A stretch of 64,000 nt of DNA. It comes from an uncultured archaeon (lineage in GTDB: Archaea; Thermoplasmatota; Thermoplasmata; Thermoplasmatales; Thermoplasmataceae). Shown here in pieces: positions 36,380-45,653 of the stretch. The position numbers and the translations under genes are program-made. Numbering within the stretch: the first letter of the stretch is position 1; each line of letters opens with the position of its first letter. The notes below the pieces were generated by a model that was not told where the DNA came from, ran no database searches, and worked only from the letters and a program-made list of their open reading frames with translations. The stretch is from contig CP009479.1 of NCBI GenBank assembly GCA_000965745.1, positions 1,436,457 through 1,500,456 on the forward strand, given 5' to 3'.

Positions 36380-37960
36380 ATGCAGACACGTTCAACCGTT
36401 ATGGCAAGCAACGCTGTTGTTACAAGCTCACACCAACTTGCTTCATTTCACGGAGCCGATGTTATCAGGAACGGCGGGAATGTTTTTGATGCGTTGATTA
36501 CAACAAGCTCAGTGCTCACTGTTGTACAGAATAACCTGTGTGGCATCGGAGGTGACCTGTTCGCACTCCTTCGTGGAAAAGATGGGGTTATAAGGGAGAT
36601 AAACGGCAGCGGAAGAGCTTCCAGAAACGCAACAATTGATTTTTACAGGAGGAGTGGCATGGATGAAATTCCCGACAGGGGCCCATTGGCAGGAATAACT
36701 GTTCCAGGAATAGTGGACGCATGGGGGGAAATCAACAGCAAATACGGATCTATGGAAATATCCGACCTCCTGAAACCCGCGATCGAGATTGCAGAGTACG
36801 GATACCCTCTCACAAGAAAGTATGTTCAGTCAATAAAAGGGACCGCCAGGTTTCTATCGGACCAGAAAGGCTGGTCTTCCCTCTTCATGCCCAACGGGAG
36901 AATTCCCGGCGAGGGTGAAGTATTCAAGCAGAGGCATCTCGCAGAATCCTTAAAAATGATAGCTGAGGAGGGGCATGAAACATTCTACAGGGGCAGGCTT
37001 ATGGAGAAAATTGTCAAGGGTACAAAAGAGAATGGTGGCATATTTGACGAGGAAGATTTCAGAAAGCATTATTCCACCTGGGACACGCCCTTGATGACAA
37101 GTTATCACGGTGTGGATGTCTACGAGACATACCCAAATACGCAGGGCGCTGCGATAATACTCTGGCTTAACCTTCTCGAACTCTATGGCGGGGACATCAT
37201 GAACCAGCCAGAGAGCAAGACCCTGCCAATACTGCTGAAAACCGGTCTGAGGGCATATATGGCCAGATCGCTGTATATAACTGACCCTGCTTTTCATGAC
37301 CTTCCCCGGGGATTTGAATCCAAGGATTTTGCTGAGATGATAATGAACGAGCCTGTGGAAGAATGGAAGGCTCCGCCTGGGATTAAGGACAAAGGGGATA
37401 CCACATATTTCTGCCTTACCGACAGGGAGGGAAATAGCGCATCTGTTATTCAGAGCAACTACATGGGCTTTGGATCAGGGCTATCACCCACAAAAACTGG
37501 TTTCATAATCCATAACAGGGGATCTTATTTTTCCCTCGACCCGGATCACCACAATTCACTGCAGCCCGGAAAAAGGACTTTCCATACTTTGTGCGCAGCC
37601 ATGGGCATAAAGGACGGCGAGATGTCATTCATAGCAGGGACAATGGGTGGAGATATTCAGCCCCAGGTCAACGTGCAGCTGATTAACCGCATTGTAGACA
37701 GGGGGATGGACGTGCAGGATGCTCTAGATCATCCAAGGTGGGCTTTCTTTGGGACAATATATGAAAAGCCGTCAGTTCTTAGTGTTGAAGAGTCCCTCGC
37801 AGGCAGCATCAAGGGTGTTGATACTCAGGGGTTGAAGCTTGAAAAAATACCAGACATGTCATCAAGCACTGGGCACGCCCAGGCAATCGTTTTCGGAAAA
37901 AAGGGGGGGCTGTATGCAGGATCGGACCCAAGGGGAGACGGAATCGCATCAGGATTCTGA
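36380..37960 (+). CDS. ggt: Gamma-glutamyltransferase, apparently cytosolic
   Basis: A 526-residue Ntn-hydrolase proenzyme. The N-terminal part has GADVIRNGGNVFDALITTS and NLCGIGGD; autocleavage is predicted before T341 in GDTTYFCLTD, making that Thr the nucleophile; MGFGSGL and GTMGGDIQPQ follow. There is no signal peptide, unlike secreted bacterial GGT, so it may act inside the cell on gamma-glutamyl compounds. A similar signal-less form is recalled from Thermoplasma. ATG 36380 fits; M8 is a possible alternative. Confidence 0.92.
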   Translation: MQTRSTVMASNAVVTSSHQLASFHGADVIRNGGNVFDALITTSSVLTVVQNNLCGIGGDLFALLRGKDGVIREINGSGRASRNATIDFYRRSGMDEIPDRGPLAGITVPGIVDAWGEINSKYGSMEISDLLKPAIEIAEYGYPLTRKYVQSIKGTARFLSDQKGWSSLFMPNGRIPGEGEVFKQRHLAESLKMIAEEGHETFYRGRLMEKIVKGTKENGGIFDEEDFRKHYSTWDTPLMTSYHGVDVYETYPNTQGAAIILWLNLLELYGGDIMNQPESKTLPILLKTGLRAYMARSLYITDPAFHDLPRGFESKDFAEMIMNEPVEEWKAPPGIKDKGDTTYFCLTDREGNSASVIQSNYMGFGSGLSPTKTGFIIHNRGSYFSLDPDHHNSLQPGKRTFHTLCAAMGIKDGEMSFIAGTMGGDIQPQVNVQLINRIVDRGMDVQDALDHPRWAFFGTIYEKPSVLSVEESLAGSIKGVDTQGLKLEKIPDMSSSTGHAQAIVFGKKGGLYAGSDPRGDGIASGF

Positions 37961-38478
37961 ATATTCTACATACCCGATTAAACGAAAATAACCAGCTCGA
38001 CTGTCCACGGAAAAAAAGGTGCGTTACGTCAAAAACTATACAAACTGTGAAGAGGATTGCGGCATGGTATGCTCCCAGAACGTAATAGAACTAACGGGCG
38101 AGATACTTCCCGATCAGCATCCACGGCAAAACCCAAATGCCTGAGCGAGTATGAAAAACCATTGCCTGAAATGAAAATCCATTACCGAAGGCCATAGCAG
38201 AAACATGCTTGCTGAAAATAAAAGTGCCAGGACTGAAGCAGAAACGATCCTTATTTCGTTGACGAATCTCTTCTAGTGTGGCCGGTCACGTCATCGCCGG
38301 CACATTTGGATGGTATCACTCCACAAGAAGGCGATCTTCAGGTCAGAATGCGGCCGATTTTTCCTTGAGGCAACTGTTTTAGCCTCTTTATTGAGGTACT
38401 TTGACAAATAGTGCTAAAAGTAAGGCTCTTAATTTAAATACTGACAATCTGTATTTATTTACATGCCTGGTGACTCAT
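37961..38478. other. Gene-poor stretch with degenerate coding traces
   Basis: No intact gene is seen in these 518 bases. A 41-codon GTG frame at 38019-38144 contains CxxxCxxxC-type cysteines. A frame ending at TAG 38382 reads WYHSTRRRSSGQNAADF, which weakly resembles the C-terminus of IS3/IS481 integrases (WYHxxRxHxxxxxxPxxF); upstream stops break it. This may be a decayed insertion element. Confidence 0.3.
38431..38473 (+). promoter_or_regulatory. TATA box and GGTGA site of 44-residue peptide gene
   Basis: TATA-like aatttaaata is at 38431-38440 and GGTGA at 38469-38473, five bases before ATG 38479. The pair supports a short real gene. Confidence 0.5.
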
Positions 38479-38613
38479 ATGTGCAACAAGTGTTTGATAG
38501 AGGAGGAATGTGTCTGCTTGAAAGAGGCCATGGCAAATCTGAAGTCAAAAGACGGGGCAGACTTCATACGAGACTTTTTGAGTAGGAAACGGGAAGGCCG
38601 AAAGAGCCTTTAG
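38479..38613 (+). CDS. 44-residue Cys-rich small protein
   Basis: A peptide starting MCNKCLIEEECVCLKEAM, then a basic, helical tail (KREGRKSL). The four cysteines (CxxC-x5-CxC) suggest a single zinc or iron-sulfur site. ATG 38479 was chosen over the longer open frame from 38401 because of the well-placed GGTGA ribosome site and TATA box. No family recognised. It lies 75 bases before the HNH gene on the same strand. Confidence 0.5.
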   Translation: MCNKCLIEEECVCLKEAMANLKSKDGADFIRDFLSRKREGRKSL

Positions 38614-38688
38614 CTTCCCAATCACATATACTGGACTTACTCTTTCCGACGAGAGGTTTAACAACAACCAGCTATTATTAATAATCAC

Positions 38689-39477
38689 ATGTCAAAGGAT
38701 CTGGAATCGGGCACAGGAAACAACCGTTCAGAAAATGTACTCCCTCCGTATGATCTTGAGATTGAGTCCTCACTGACCGGTAGAGTCAACCTCCTGCGCA
38801 ATGCGCTCAAATTCAAGACAGTTTCAGGAAGCCCCTGCATTGTGTACGGTCATGATCATCCGATTCTTTACATTCCTGCTGATACTGTAAGGGAGGACCT
38901 TCCCGGCTATATAGGCACTGTATCAAAATCCCTCTATTTTCTGGCAATAAATGGTGGAAAAATCTCATGCCCCAAATGCCTGACAATTCTGTCCTCTCAA
39001 TTCAGCTCTGCCCAATCGGGCAGCAGGACGGTGAAGGATTACGTCGGAGATCCTGAACTGCTGCAGCGCACCAGGCATCGTTACTCCTCCTCACACAACA
39101 GGTGGAGAAGGAACGTTCTGAAATCTTCCGGAAATAGTTGTAGTGTGTGCTCTGACAGTGAAAACCTTGAGCTTGCGCACATCACATCCGTGGAGGACTT
39201 CTTTTACAGGTACAAGAAAGGCAGATGGCTCAGATATCCGAACGCAAAATATCTCGGCGTGGAATACTCCTACAGGGAGGACAATCTCTCAATTCTCTGC
39301 AGGAGATGCCATGATGCCCAGACAGCTTCCTGGGACTTATTATGCGCTTTGGATGAACCTGACAAATTCCTTGAGGTTATCCACAGAAAGCACAAGGTAA
39401 CGGATCTGTTTGAAAACATTATGGAAAGAAGAGGCTGGAGATCTGCCGAGGACCTCTTCCAGAGTAGGCTGTTCTAA
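38689..39477 (+). CDS. HNH-nuclease-domain protein
   Basis: A 262-residue protein. The C-terminal half is an HNH domain: C151-x2-C154, LELAHI with H164, N199 in EDNLSILCRRCHDA, and C204-x2-C207-H208. The N-terminal half has a CPKC at 94-97, perhaps part of a second zinc site, and no recognised family. HNH enzymes are metal-dependent DNA nucleases in restriction, repair or mobile elements. No methyltransferase or portal gene is adjacent, so the role is open. Confidence 0.75.
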   Translation: MSKDLESGTGNNRSENVLPPYDLEIESSLTGRVNLLRNALKFKTVSGSPCIVYGHDHPILYIPADTVREDLPGYIGTVSKSLYFLAINGGKISCPKCLTILSSQFSSAQSGSRTVKDYVGDPELLQRTRHRYSSSHNRWRRNVLKSSGNSCSVCSDSENLELAHITSVEDFFYRYKKGRWLRYPNAKYLGVEYSYREDNLSILCRRCHDAQTASWDLLCALDEPDKFLEVIHRKHKVTDLFENIMERRGWRSAEDLFQSRLF

Positions 39478-39496
39478 AAAACTCCAATGTACGGCA

Positions 39497-40249
39497 TTAT
39501 CCGTACATGGTTTCAACGGGTCCCTTTTCCCCTTTCTTCATGAATTTCTTGTACTGGTCCATGAGCTCATTCAACTGATCGTGAAATTCCTTCACATTTT
39601 CTTCCAGTATTCCCGTATCAATCCTGAACTTGAACACTGAATTTACTGTCTGAATGAGTGAGAGCACTGCACCGGGATCTGGAATATTTATTGACGCCGG
39701 TGTGATAAGAGAAGTCCCCGCAACCTTTCTTGCAAGGCATTCATTGAGCATGGCCCCTCCCATTCCTGTAATCAGGGCTGAATGGGCTGCCTCGATTCCA
39801 TTCTTTGTAAACTGCTCGATTCTTCTTTCATTTGCTATGCAGTAGACCTTGTGTTCCTTGACGATCTCACCAGTTGGTGCACCCTCAAGCACTACAATTT
39901 CCTGCGGATTCTTGTCTTCCATCCAGTCCATCATTGCCTGTGATACTTCGTAAAGTCCATCGTCATCTATGGGGACCTCACATATCATCACAACGAGTGT
40001 ACCACCTTTGTTTGTATATATCCTGAAAGGGGTCCTCAGTTTCTTGCCAATGAAGACTGCCATCGGCGGGATATGTGGCGATCTTACATGTCCAATCTGA
40101 TGGAGCCCCATCCGCTCAATTATGTAACTTGCAGCAATGAATCCAGTAAGCGTGGGCCCAACAAACCCGCCGAGTACGACCGGGCTGTTGAAATCAGCCT
40201 TTTCAAGCTCCACAACAGTAGTGTCAAAAATATCTCTATGCCTCACCAT
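39497..40249 (-). CDS. PAC2-family proteasome assembly chaperone homologue
   Basis: A 250-residue protein of the PAC2 family (PSMG2/PbaB-like): VVLGGFVGPTLTGFIAASYIIERM near the N-terminus, VVLEGAPTGE, then GIEAAHSALITGMGGAMLNECLARKV. The C-terminus ends in Met-Tyr-Gly, a hydrophobic-Tyr-X (HbYX) tail like those that dock into the proteasome alpha ring. Proteasome genes are not in the window. An assembly or activation role for the 20S proteasome is inferred. Confidence 0.82.
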   Translation of the reverse strand: MVRHRDIFDTTVVELEKADFNSPVVLGGFVGPTLTGFIAASYIIERMGLHQIGHVRSPHIPPMAVFIGKKLRTPFRIYTNKGGTLVVMICEVPIDDDGLYEVSQAMMDWMEDKNPQEIVVLEGAPTGEIVKEHKVYCIANERRIEQFTKNGIEAAHSALITGMGGAMLNECLARKVAGTSLITPASINIPDPGAVLSLIQTVNSVFKFRIDTGILEENVKEFHDQLNELMDQYKKFMKKGEKGPVETMYG

Positions 40250-40504
40250 GGTTACTCAACATAATCAATTTGAAGATGGTTAAAAAGTATTCTCCCTAAT
40301 TGATACATGCATTATTCCTCTCATCCTCTACCTGCCCGTGCTAAAATGCCACTACAGTTTGCTCTATGGTCTCCAAGGGGCGAAATGTGCTTTGCCCACA
40401 TGATGTTAATAATATACATTATGTTCAAATTCTTGTGCAGGTACGATAGTATGTCTTTATGCAAGATATAAAGCTTTTAAATAACATCTAGATACAGAAG
40501 TAAT
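40250..40504. other. Divergent promoter region
   Basis: These 255 bases separate the PAC2-family gene and the giant surface protein gene. They are AT-rich toward the right end, and apart from the TATA box listed for the surface gene nothing specific is seen. Confidence 0.3.
40474..40483 (+). promoter_or_regulatory. TATA box of giant surface protein gene
   Basis: The stretch cttttaaata lies about 25 bases before ATG 40505, predicting a leaderless or nearly leaderless message. Confidence 0.5.
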
Positions 40505-43500
40505 ATGGAGGCCCGATTCAAATCAATACTTATGGCAGCAATATTCCTTGCTGCTGTGCCTGCCGGGTCCTCTCTTCTTTTCTCGAATCATACGGTAACT
40601 GCAGGCGTATCGGGCCAGGGTACCGGAACAGATGGCAACATCTCTGTCGCAGATTTTCTGAACCTTCTTGGCCACAGGTCAAATGGCACAGGAAGCCTGA
40701 ATTATTCTATTACCAGCTATTATCAGGCCTTATCAGAAAAATACCCTTCTCTCTCTAATTTCTCTGGGGCACCTGCATCAAATAATGTGGAATTCCAGGA
40801 AAGCGGCCTCCCAACGAATTCAACATGGTATGTATCACTGAACGGGATGAATTACTCCACAAATGAAACGTCCCAAACCTTATCACTACCTTCCGGAACC
40901 TATAGCTATCAAGCCGGGTCCTCCAGCTCGTATATGGCAAGGAATCCCGCCGGGAGCTTAAATGTAACAGGAACTGAACTTCAGATTAACATCAGTTTCG
41001 AATCATCCCTTTCTGTAAAATACACCCTCTCATTGAAGAACGGAACCTTGGTGAAGGGCAACTCAGCACCTTTGAACAGTACAAATTCACCAATCGGAAT
41101 TCTTAGTGACCCGGTAAACAACTACACTTACGTTACTGATTCATCAACGAATTTAGTGTATGTTATTGATCAGTCAGGAAGCATTATTGACCGGATCACT
41201 GTCGGCCAGAACCCAAGCCAGTTAGTGTTTGACAACAATAATGGATACATCTACGTAACCAACTCAGGCTCCAACAACGTTTCTGTCATAAATGGGTCCA
41301 ACAATGTTGTTGCATCCATAAGTGTCGGCGAGTTTCCTTTTGGAATTGCGTACGACTCCTCAAACAACTACCTCTATGTTGCAAATGTTTTTTCCAGCAG
41401 CGTTAGCATTATCGGGTCATATTCAAATAACGCCGGAGAAGTGGTTGCAAATGTTCGGCTTCCGTCGGATTTTCTTCCGTTTTCATCAGTGTATGACAAG
41501 TCTGCAGGGATGGTATACTTCTCCAACGTCAATGGTAACCAGATTGCAGAGGTTCAGGGAACCGAGCTTGCAGGATACATTACCGTAAAAGGGTCCCCAG
41601 CCATGATGGCATACGACGGGGTGAATGGAAACGTCTACGTCACTGATGCACAGACATCTGCAAGCACAGGTTATGGCTATCTTTCTGTCATTGGGAGCAG
41701 CGGCACAGTAAAAGCGAACATAACTATCCCCGGATCTGTTAACCCATTCGGCATCACCTACGACCAGAACAGAAACCTGATCTATATTTCTGACGCAAAC
41801 TCCAACCAGATGATTGTTTTCAACCCTGACAACAGCCAGTTCATCAACAGGATAAATGTTGGTTCTGAACCATATGGGGTATCTGTGAGCCAAACAGGGA
41901 ACTCTGTGGAAATATCCAATTTCAATTCCGGGACAGTCTCATTTCTGGGATATGCCGGAGCCGTCCGTGCTGTTACATTCCTGGAATCCGGCCTCCCCTC
42001 CGGGACTCCCTGGGCGGTTTCAGTCAGGAACACCAGCCTGAGCTCCTCCACCGGCAGTATAATGTTCAATGAAACTCCTGGGCATTACACCTTCAGCCCC
42101 TCACATATAGATGGCTACAAACTCGGCATAAATACAAATTCCTTCAATCTTTCAGGTAAGAATCTTGTAATCCTGGTTACATACCAGAAACTGTTTCAAG
42201 TGAACATATCTGAATCTGGCCTGTCATCAGGTTCCCCCTGGGGATTCACCCTTGATGGGAGTACCTACAGCACCTATGCCACCTACCTCAACCTGCCTCT
42301 TGTGAATGGCACTTATTCCCTTGTGCCTTATGCCCCATCTGCAAACTTCACAGCTGGATCTACTGATTTCACTGTAAATGGTGCGAATATTTCTGTTAAC
42401 ATCCAATATGTCAGGGCATACTCCCTGAACTTTACAGAGTCCGGCCTGAAAGGAGGCACCCTGTGGTCAGTTGTGGTAAATGGAACCAAGCATACCAGCC
42501 AAACCGGGACAATTCACATGATGCTTACGAAGGGGGTATACAATTTCACGGTGCTGAATGTAAAAGGCTACTCACTATCAAACAAGACAGGTCGGGTACA
42601 GGTAACTGGAAGCTCAAATGATGTGTTCATCAAATTCAGGGCCCTGTTCAGCGTGGAGTTCATCGAGAATGGCCTTTACCCCCACACTCAATGGAATGCA
42701 ACCCTGAACGGGACAAGCAGGAATGCATCAGCCGACACCATAAGTTTTCTCGCAGTTAACGGAACATACCAATTCACGCTTGGAGTGCCGGAAGGCTATC
42801 TTATTGACAGGAACAGCGGCACCGTGGAGGTTTCAGGAGCCAATGTAACAGTCACGGTGCATTACACAAGGCTCTACAACACAACTATAACAGAAAAAGG
42901 GCTGGCAAGGGGAACAGGCTGGTGGGCAGAAATTGGCGGCTTGAACCTCACTGGTAACGGCACTCAAATTCATTCCAGTCTGACTAATGGGACATACACG
43001 TACAAGGTCTCCAAAGTTCCGGGCTACAAGCTTGTTAACGGTTCAGGCTCCTTCACCATATCCGGGAACAAAGCATATGTCGCTGTGTCGTATGAGAAGA
43101 TCTACGCAATCAGATTTGTTGAGTCAGGCCTTCCCTCTATCTACTCATGGTCTGTCCTGTTCAATGGATCAGAATATAACATCAGGGGAAACTCCACGTT
43201 TATCCAGGCAATAAATGGGTCATACAATTACAGTATAGGATCAGTCTCACAATATGTTCCAACAAATCCTGGTGGAATAGTAAACGTATCAGGATCGAAT
43301 GTTACGGTCTCCCTCACCTTCATAAAGATGATGGGCACTCTCAACTTCACAGAGAGGAATGCGCCTGCGGGGGCGGAATGGTACATTCTCTTGAATGGAA
43401 CATACTATCACTCCTCACAGAACGGCTCATTATACATTAAGGAGCATCAGGGCAACTACACTTATGTTGCCAACTACACTATTTACGGCCTTAACATAAC

Positions 43501-44056
43501 AGTTCAGGGAAATGTCAGTGTAGGCTCCGGAAAAATGCAGGTAGTCATCGACTTCCCGGAACTCTACAAAGTCAAGTTCAAGGAAAACGGGCTCAGGGAC
43601 AAATCCTGGTGGGCCATAAACATGAGTGGATACAGTATTTCATCCTATGGCGACAGTATCATCTTCACACTTCCAAACGGCACTTACAATTTCTCAGTTT
43701 ATGATTCGTCGCATCAGAGTTTCAACGTTGTAATCCAGTACTGGGGGCAGGGGGAAGGAGACTACACGGCGTCCGCAATGGTGTCATCCAGCCATAGCGC
43801 AAGCCACATTTCTCAACCGCTTATGGTAAACGGGAAAAACATCACTGTAAAAGTGCTGTTCAACGAATCGCACGACCACCACCACACCCGCCATCATGGA
43901 TGGAGGGAGACGTTGAATTCAATCGAACAGGCAGTGATTCAGTATGTTGTATATCTTGAAGAGGTCGTCCAGATGGCTATTTCAACCATCACTGTCTCGC
44001 TGAAAGTGTATTTCTCCATTGCAATCCCGGGCTTATCAAGCATTCCACTGTCATGA
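40505..44056 (+). CDS. Giant secreted surface protein: YVTN beta-propeller plus nine Ig-like ESGLPSG repeats
   Basis: A 1183-residue protein with a signal peptide (residues 1-26). One ESGLPTNSTW-type Ig-like repeat (about 97-165) precedes a YVTN-type beta-propeller (about 185-480, e.g. GYIYVTNSGSNNVSVI). Eight more repeats follow, each with an ESGL-type motif, a conserved Trp and an NGTY/YxF strand. Near residue 1125 a His-rich cluster (SHDHHHTRHHGW) precedes a hydrophobic C-terminus that may anchor it. It has many NxS/T sequons. Such repeats occur across Thermoplasmatales and Sulfolobales surface proteins. A structural or adhesive role is inferred. Confidence 0.88.
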   Translation: MEARFKSILMAAIFLAAVPAGSSLLFSNHTVTAGVSGQGTGTDGNISVADFLNLLGHRSNGTGSLNYSITSYYQALSEKYPSLSNFSGAPASNNVEFQESGLPTNSTWYVSLNGMNYSTNETSQTLSLPSGTYSYQAGSSSSYMARNPAGSLNVTGTELQINISFESSLSVKYTLSLKNGTLVKGNSAPLNSTNSPIGILSDPVNNYTYVTDSSTNLVYVIDQSGSIIDRITVGQNPSQLVFDNNNGYIYVTNSGSNNVSVINGSNNVVASISVGEFPFGIAYDSSNNYLYVANVFSSSVSIIGSYSNNAGEVVANVRLPSDFLPFSSVYDKSAGMVYFSNVNGNQIAEVQGTELAGYITVKGSPAMMAYDGVNGNVYVTDAQTSASTGYGYLSVIGSSGTVKANITIPGSVNPFGITYDQNRNLIYISDANSNQMIVFNPDNSQFINRINVGSEPYGVSVSQTGNSVEISNFNSGTVSFLGYAGAVRAVTFLESGLPSGTPWAVSVRNTSLSSSTGSIMFNETPGHYTFSPSHIDGYKLGINTNSFNLSGKNLVILVTYQKLFQVNISESGLSSGSPWGFTLDGSTYSTYATYLNLPLVNGTYSLVPYAPSANFTAGSTDFTVNGANISVNIQYVRAYSLNFTESGLKGGTLWSVVVNGTKHTSQTGTIHMMLTKGVYNFTVLNVKGYSLSNKTGRVQVTGSSNDVFIKFRALFSVEFIENGLYPHTQWNATLNGTSRNASADTISFLAVNGTYQFTLGVPEGYLIDRNSGTVEVSGANVTVTVHYTRLYNTTITEKGLARGTGWWAEIGGLNLTGNGTQIHSSLTNGTYTYKVSKVPGYKLVNGSGSFTISGNKAYVAVSYEKIYAIRFVESGLPSIYSWSVLFNGSEYNIRGNSTFIQAINGSYNYSIGSVSQYVPTNPGGIVNVSGSNVTVSLTFIKMMGTLNFTERNAPAGAEWYILLNGTYYHSSQNGSLYIKEHQGNYTYVANYTIYGLNITVQGNVSVGSGKMQVVIDFPELYKVKFKENGLRDKSWWAINMSGYSISSYGDSIIFTLPNGTYNFSVYDSSHQSFNVVIQYWGQGEGDYTASAMVSSSHSASHISQPLMVNGKNITVKVLFNESHDHHHTRHHGWRETLNSIEQAVIQYVVYLEEVVQMAISTITVSLKVYFSIAIPGLSSIPLS

Positions 44057-44076
44057 TTCATTCTTCAAAAACAGGC

Positions 44077-44958
44077 TCAAAGTCCGCCCAGGATTGTAAG
44101 AAGTATGTTGTACGCTGTAACGGCTATGAAAAAGGCGTAGGAAACAACGGATGAATAAAAGGCTAGTTTGAAGAGGATGCCCTTGTCCTTGAACAGGGAT
44201 ATGAGGAATGTGATGCTCAGGATAAGTATTCCAAGGACAGAGTATATCATTACTTCCCCGCTGTAGGTGTACACATGGAACCAGTTGAATGACGGCGTCA
44301 GAAGTGACAGTGAAAAAACGCCCATAACAGTAAGCATCACCAGGGAAACTCTCTTTCTTGAGGTTCCTATAAAAAGGAACAGTGACGCAATTGTCCCCTC
44401 GAAAATCGTGATGGAAAGGACAATTATGATGGTCAGGTTAACAGTGAGGGAGGCAAAGTGGGGTATGAATATGAATATCTTCTGGTACGGCGTCAACAAG
44501 AGCAGTACTCCAGCCCATACCGCTATTGCGAAGAGGGCCGAATATGCATCATATATGCCCCGCCTGTAGAACAGTTCAGGGAATTTTACCCTGCTGCTTG
44601 GCGCCTTGAACGCGAACCTGTTCTTTCTGACATACTCGGCGGAAGAATACAAGCTTGAGCTTTTGATGAATCCGCTTCTTAGGTCTGAACCCGGAAGGTC
44701 TGAACTTAAAGAGCCCGCAGAATGGATTATGTTCATTGTAGTTATCCTGGCAATAACCTTCTCCAGGGAAGAAAAAAAGCTCATTCCAATGAGTTCAAAA
44801 TGTGAATGGAGGGGGTTGCGAAATTGTATCAGGCTGAATTCCGGCTTGCTGTAAAACCTTCTTCTCCTCAAGTTTGAAAATACATATAATGCAACCAGTG
44901 TTGCGATTATGTATTGAGGTATAAACGATACAAGATTGTTCAGATCCGGAGTCGGCAT
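44077..44958 (-). CDS. Polytopic membrane protein, possibly Yip1-like
   Basis: A 293-residue protein with one N-terminal TM (about 12-28), a long basic soluble stretch, then five TM segments (about 140-290). The TM half, including segments such as SVLGILILSITFLISLF, loosely recalls Yip1-type membrane domains, but no diagnostic motif is clear. It is the last of three minus-strand genes with the two small secreted proteins (50-base gap), suggesting a joint role at the membrane. Confidence 0.6.
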   Translation of the reverse strand: MPTPDLNNLVSFIPQYIIATLVALYVFSNLRRRRFYSKPEFSLIQFRNPLHSHFELIGMSFFSSLEKVIARITTMNIIHSAGSLSSDLPGSDLRSGFIKSSSLYSSAEYVRKNRFAFKAPSSRVKFPELFYRRGIYDAYSALFAIAVWAGVLLLLTPYQKIFIFIPHFASLTVNLTIIIVLSITIFEGTIASLFLFIGTSRKRVSLVMLTVMGVFSLSLLTPSFNWFHVYTYSGEVMIYSVLGILILSITFLISLFKDKGILFKLAFYSSVVSYAFFIAVTAYNILLTILGGL

Positions 44959-45008
44959 CTTACATCTTCTCCCTTATTCATCTCTTTCCCACCAACCACT
45001 CTGCCATG

Positions 45009-45641
45009 TCAGAAGATCTGTTCCGTTATTGCTATGTTGACGGTCTCATCTGTATGGACCGAGCCACCGGTGGAGTTTGCAAAGCTGACAACATTGAGAC
45101 TTAGGTATACGTAGTAGTACTGGATTATTTTGCTTGAAGTGGTGTAGGGGCTGAATGATATTGAAAAATTCAATGGTGTTGAAACTCCGATCTTGACAGG
45201 AATCCCGTAGTTGGAGAGGGATCCGTTGCTGAAATTCAGTTCTAGCTGGCCGGGTGATCCTGACTGGTTGAGGTATAATTTAAGCTTTGACAGGTGAGAA
45301 TTGCCACTCATCTGTGTCACTTCCACGTATGAGTAAGCATCGACATTGCTGTAAAGTTCCTGGGAGATGAATCCGTAGATATTCTTGGGACTGCTGGTAT
45401 TCGAAAGTTTCCATGTCCCGCTCATGGATACATTTGCAACATTGCCGTAACTGTTTATCTCCACATTGGAGGAAGGAAGAGATGAGGTATTGTTGGAAAG
45501 CTGGATGAAAGGCTTCACGCTGTGAGTCTGCAGTGAGAGTTGGTTGTTAACAATAACACTGCCGTATGCCGGTATTATCATTACCAGCATTCCCGTAACG
45601 GCCAATGCAGATGCTAATGTTTTCCAGCCTGCCATCTTCAC
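45009..45641 (-). CDS. Small secreted protein, paralogue of the next upstream gene
   Basis: A 210-residue protein with a signal peptide (WKTLASALAVTGMLVMIIPAYG) followed directly by SVIVNNQLSLQT. The mature part is Ser/Asn/Thr-rich, predicted all-beta, with several NxS/T sequons and no cysteines. The paralogue at 45654-46190 begins VIVNNPVSVNT after its own signal peptide, so the two share the mature N-terminal strand. It is encoded 12 bases downstream of its paralogue. Function unknown. Confidence 0.72.
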   Translation of the reverse strand: MKMAGWKTLASALAVTGMLVMIIPAYGSVIVNNQLSLQTHSVKPFIQLSNNTSSLPSSNVEINSYGNVANVSMSGTWKLSNTSSPKNIYGFISQELYSNVDAYSYVEVTQMSGNSHLSKLKLYLNQSGSPGQLELNFSNGSLSNYGIPVKIGVSTPLNFSISFSPYTTSSKIIQYYYVYLSLNVVSFANSTGGSVHTDETVNIAITEQIF

Positions 45642-45653
45642 CCTTACCCTAGA

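Noticed and set aside
38019-38144. 41-codon GTG frame with three cysteines
   Set aside because: There is no promoter or ribosome site and the surrounding stretch appears decayed; kept only as part of the gap description.
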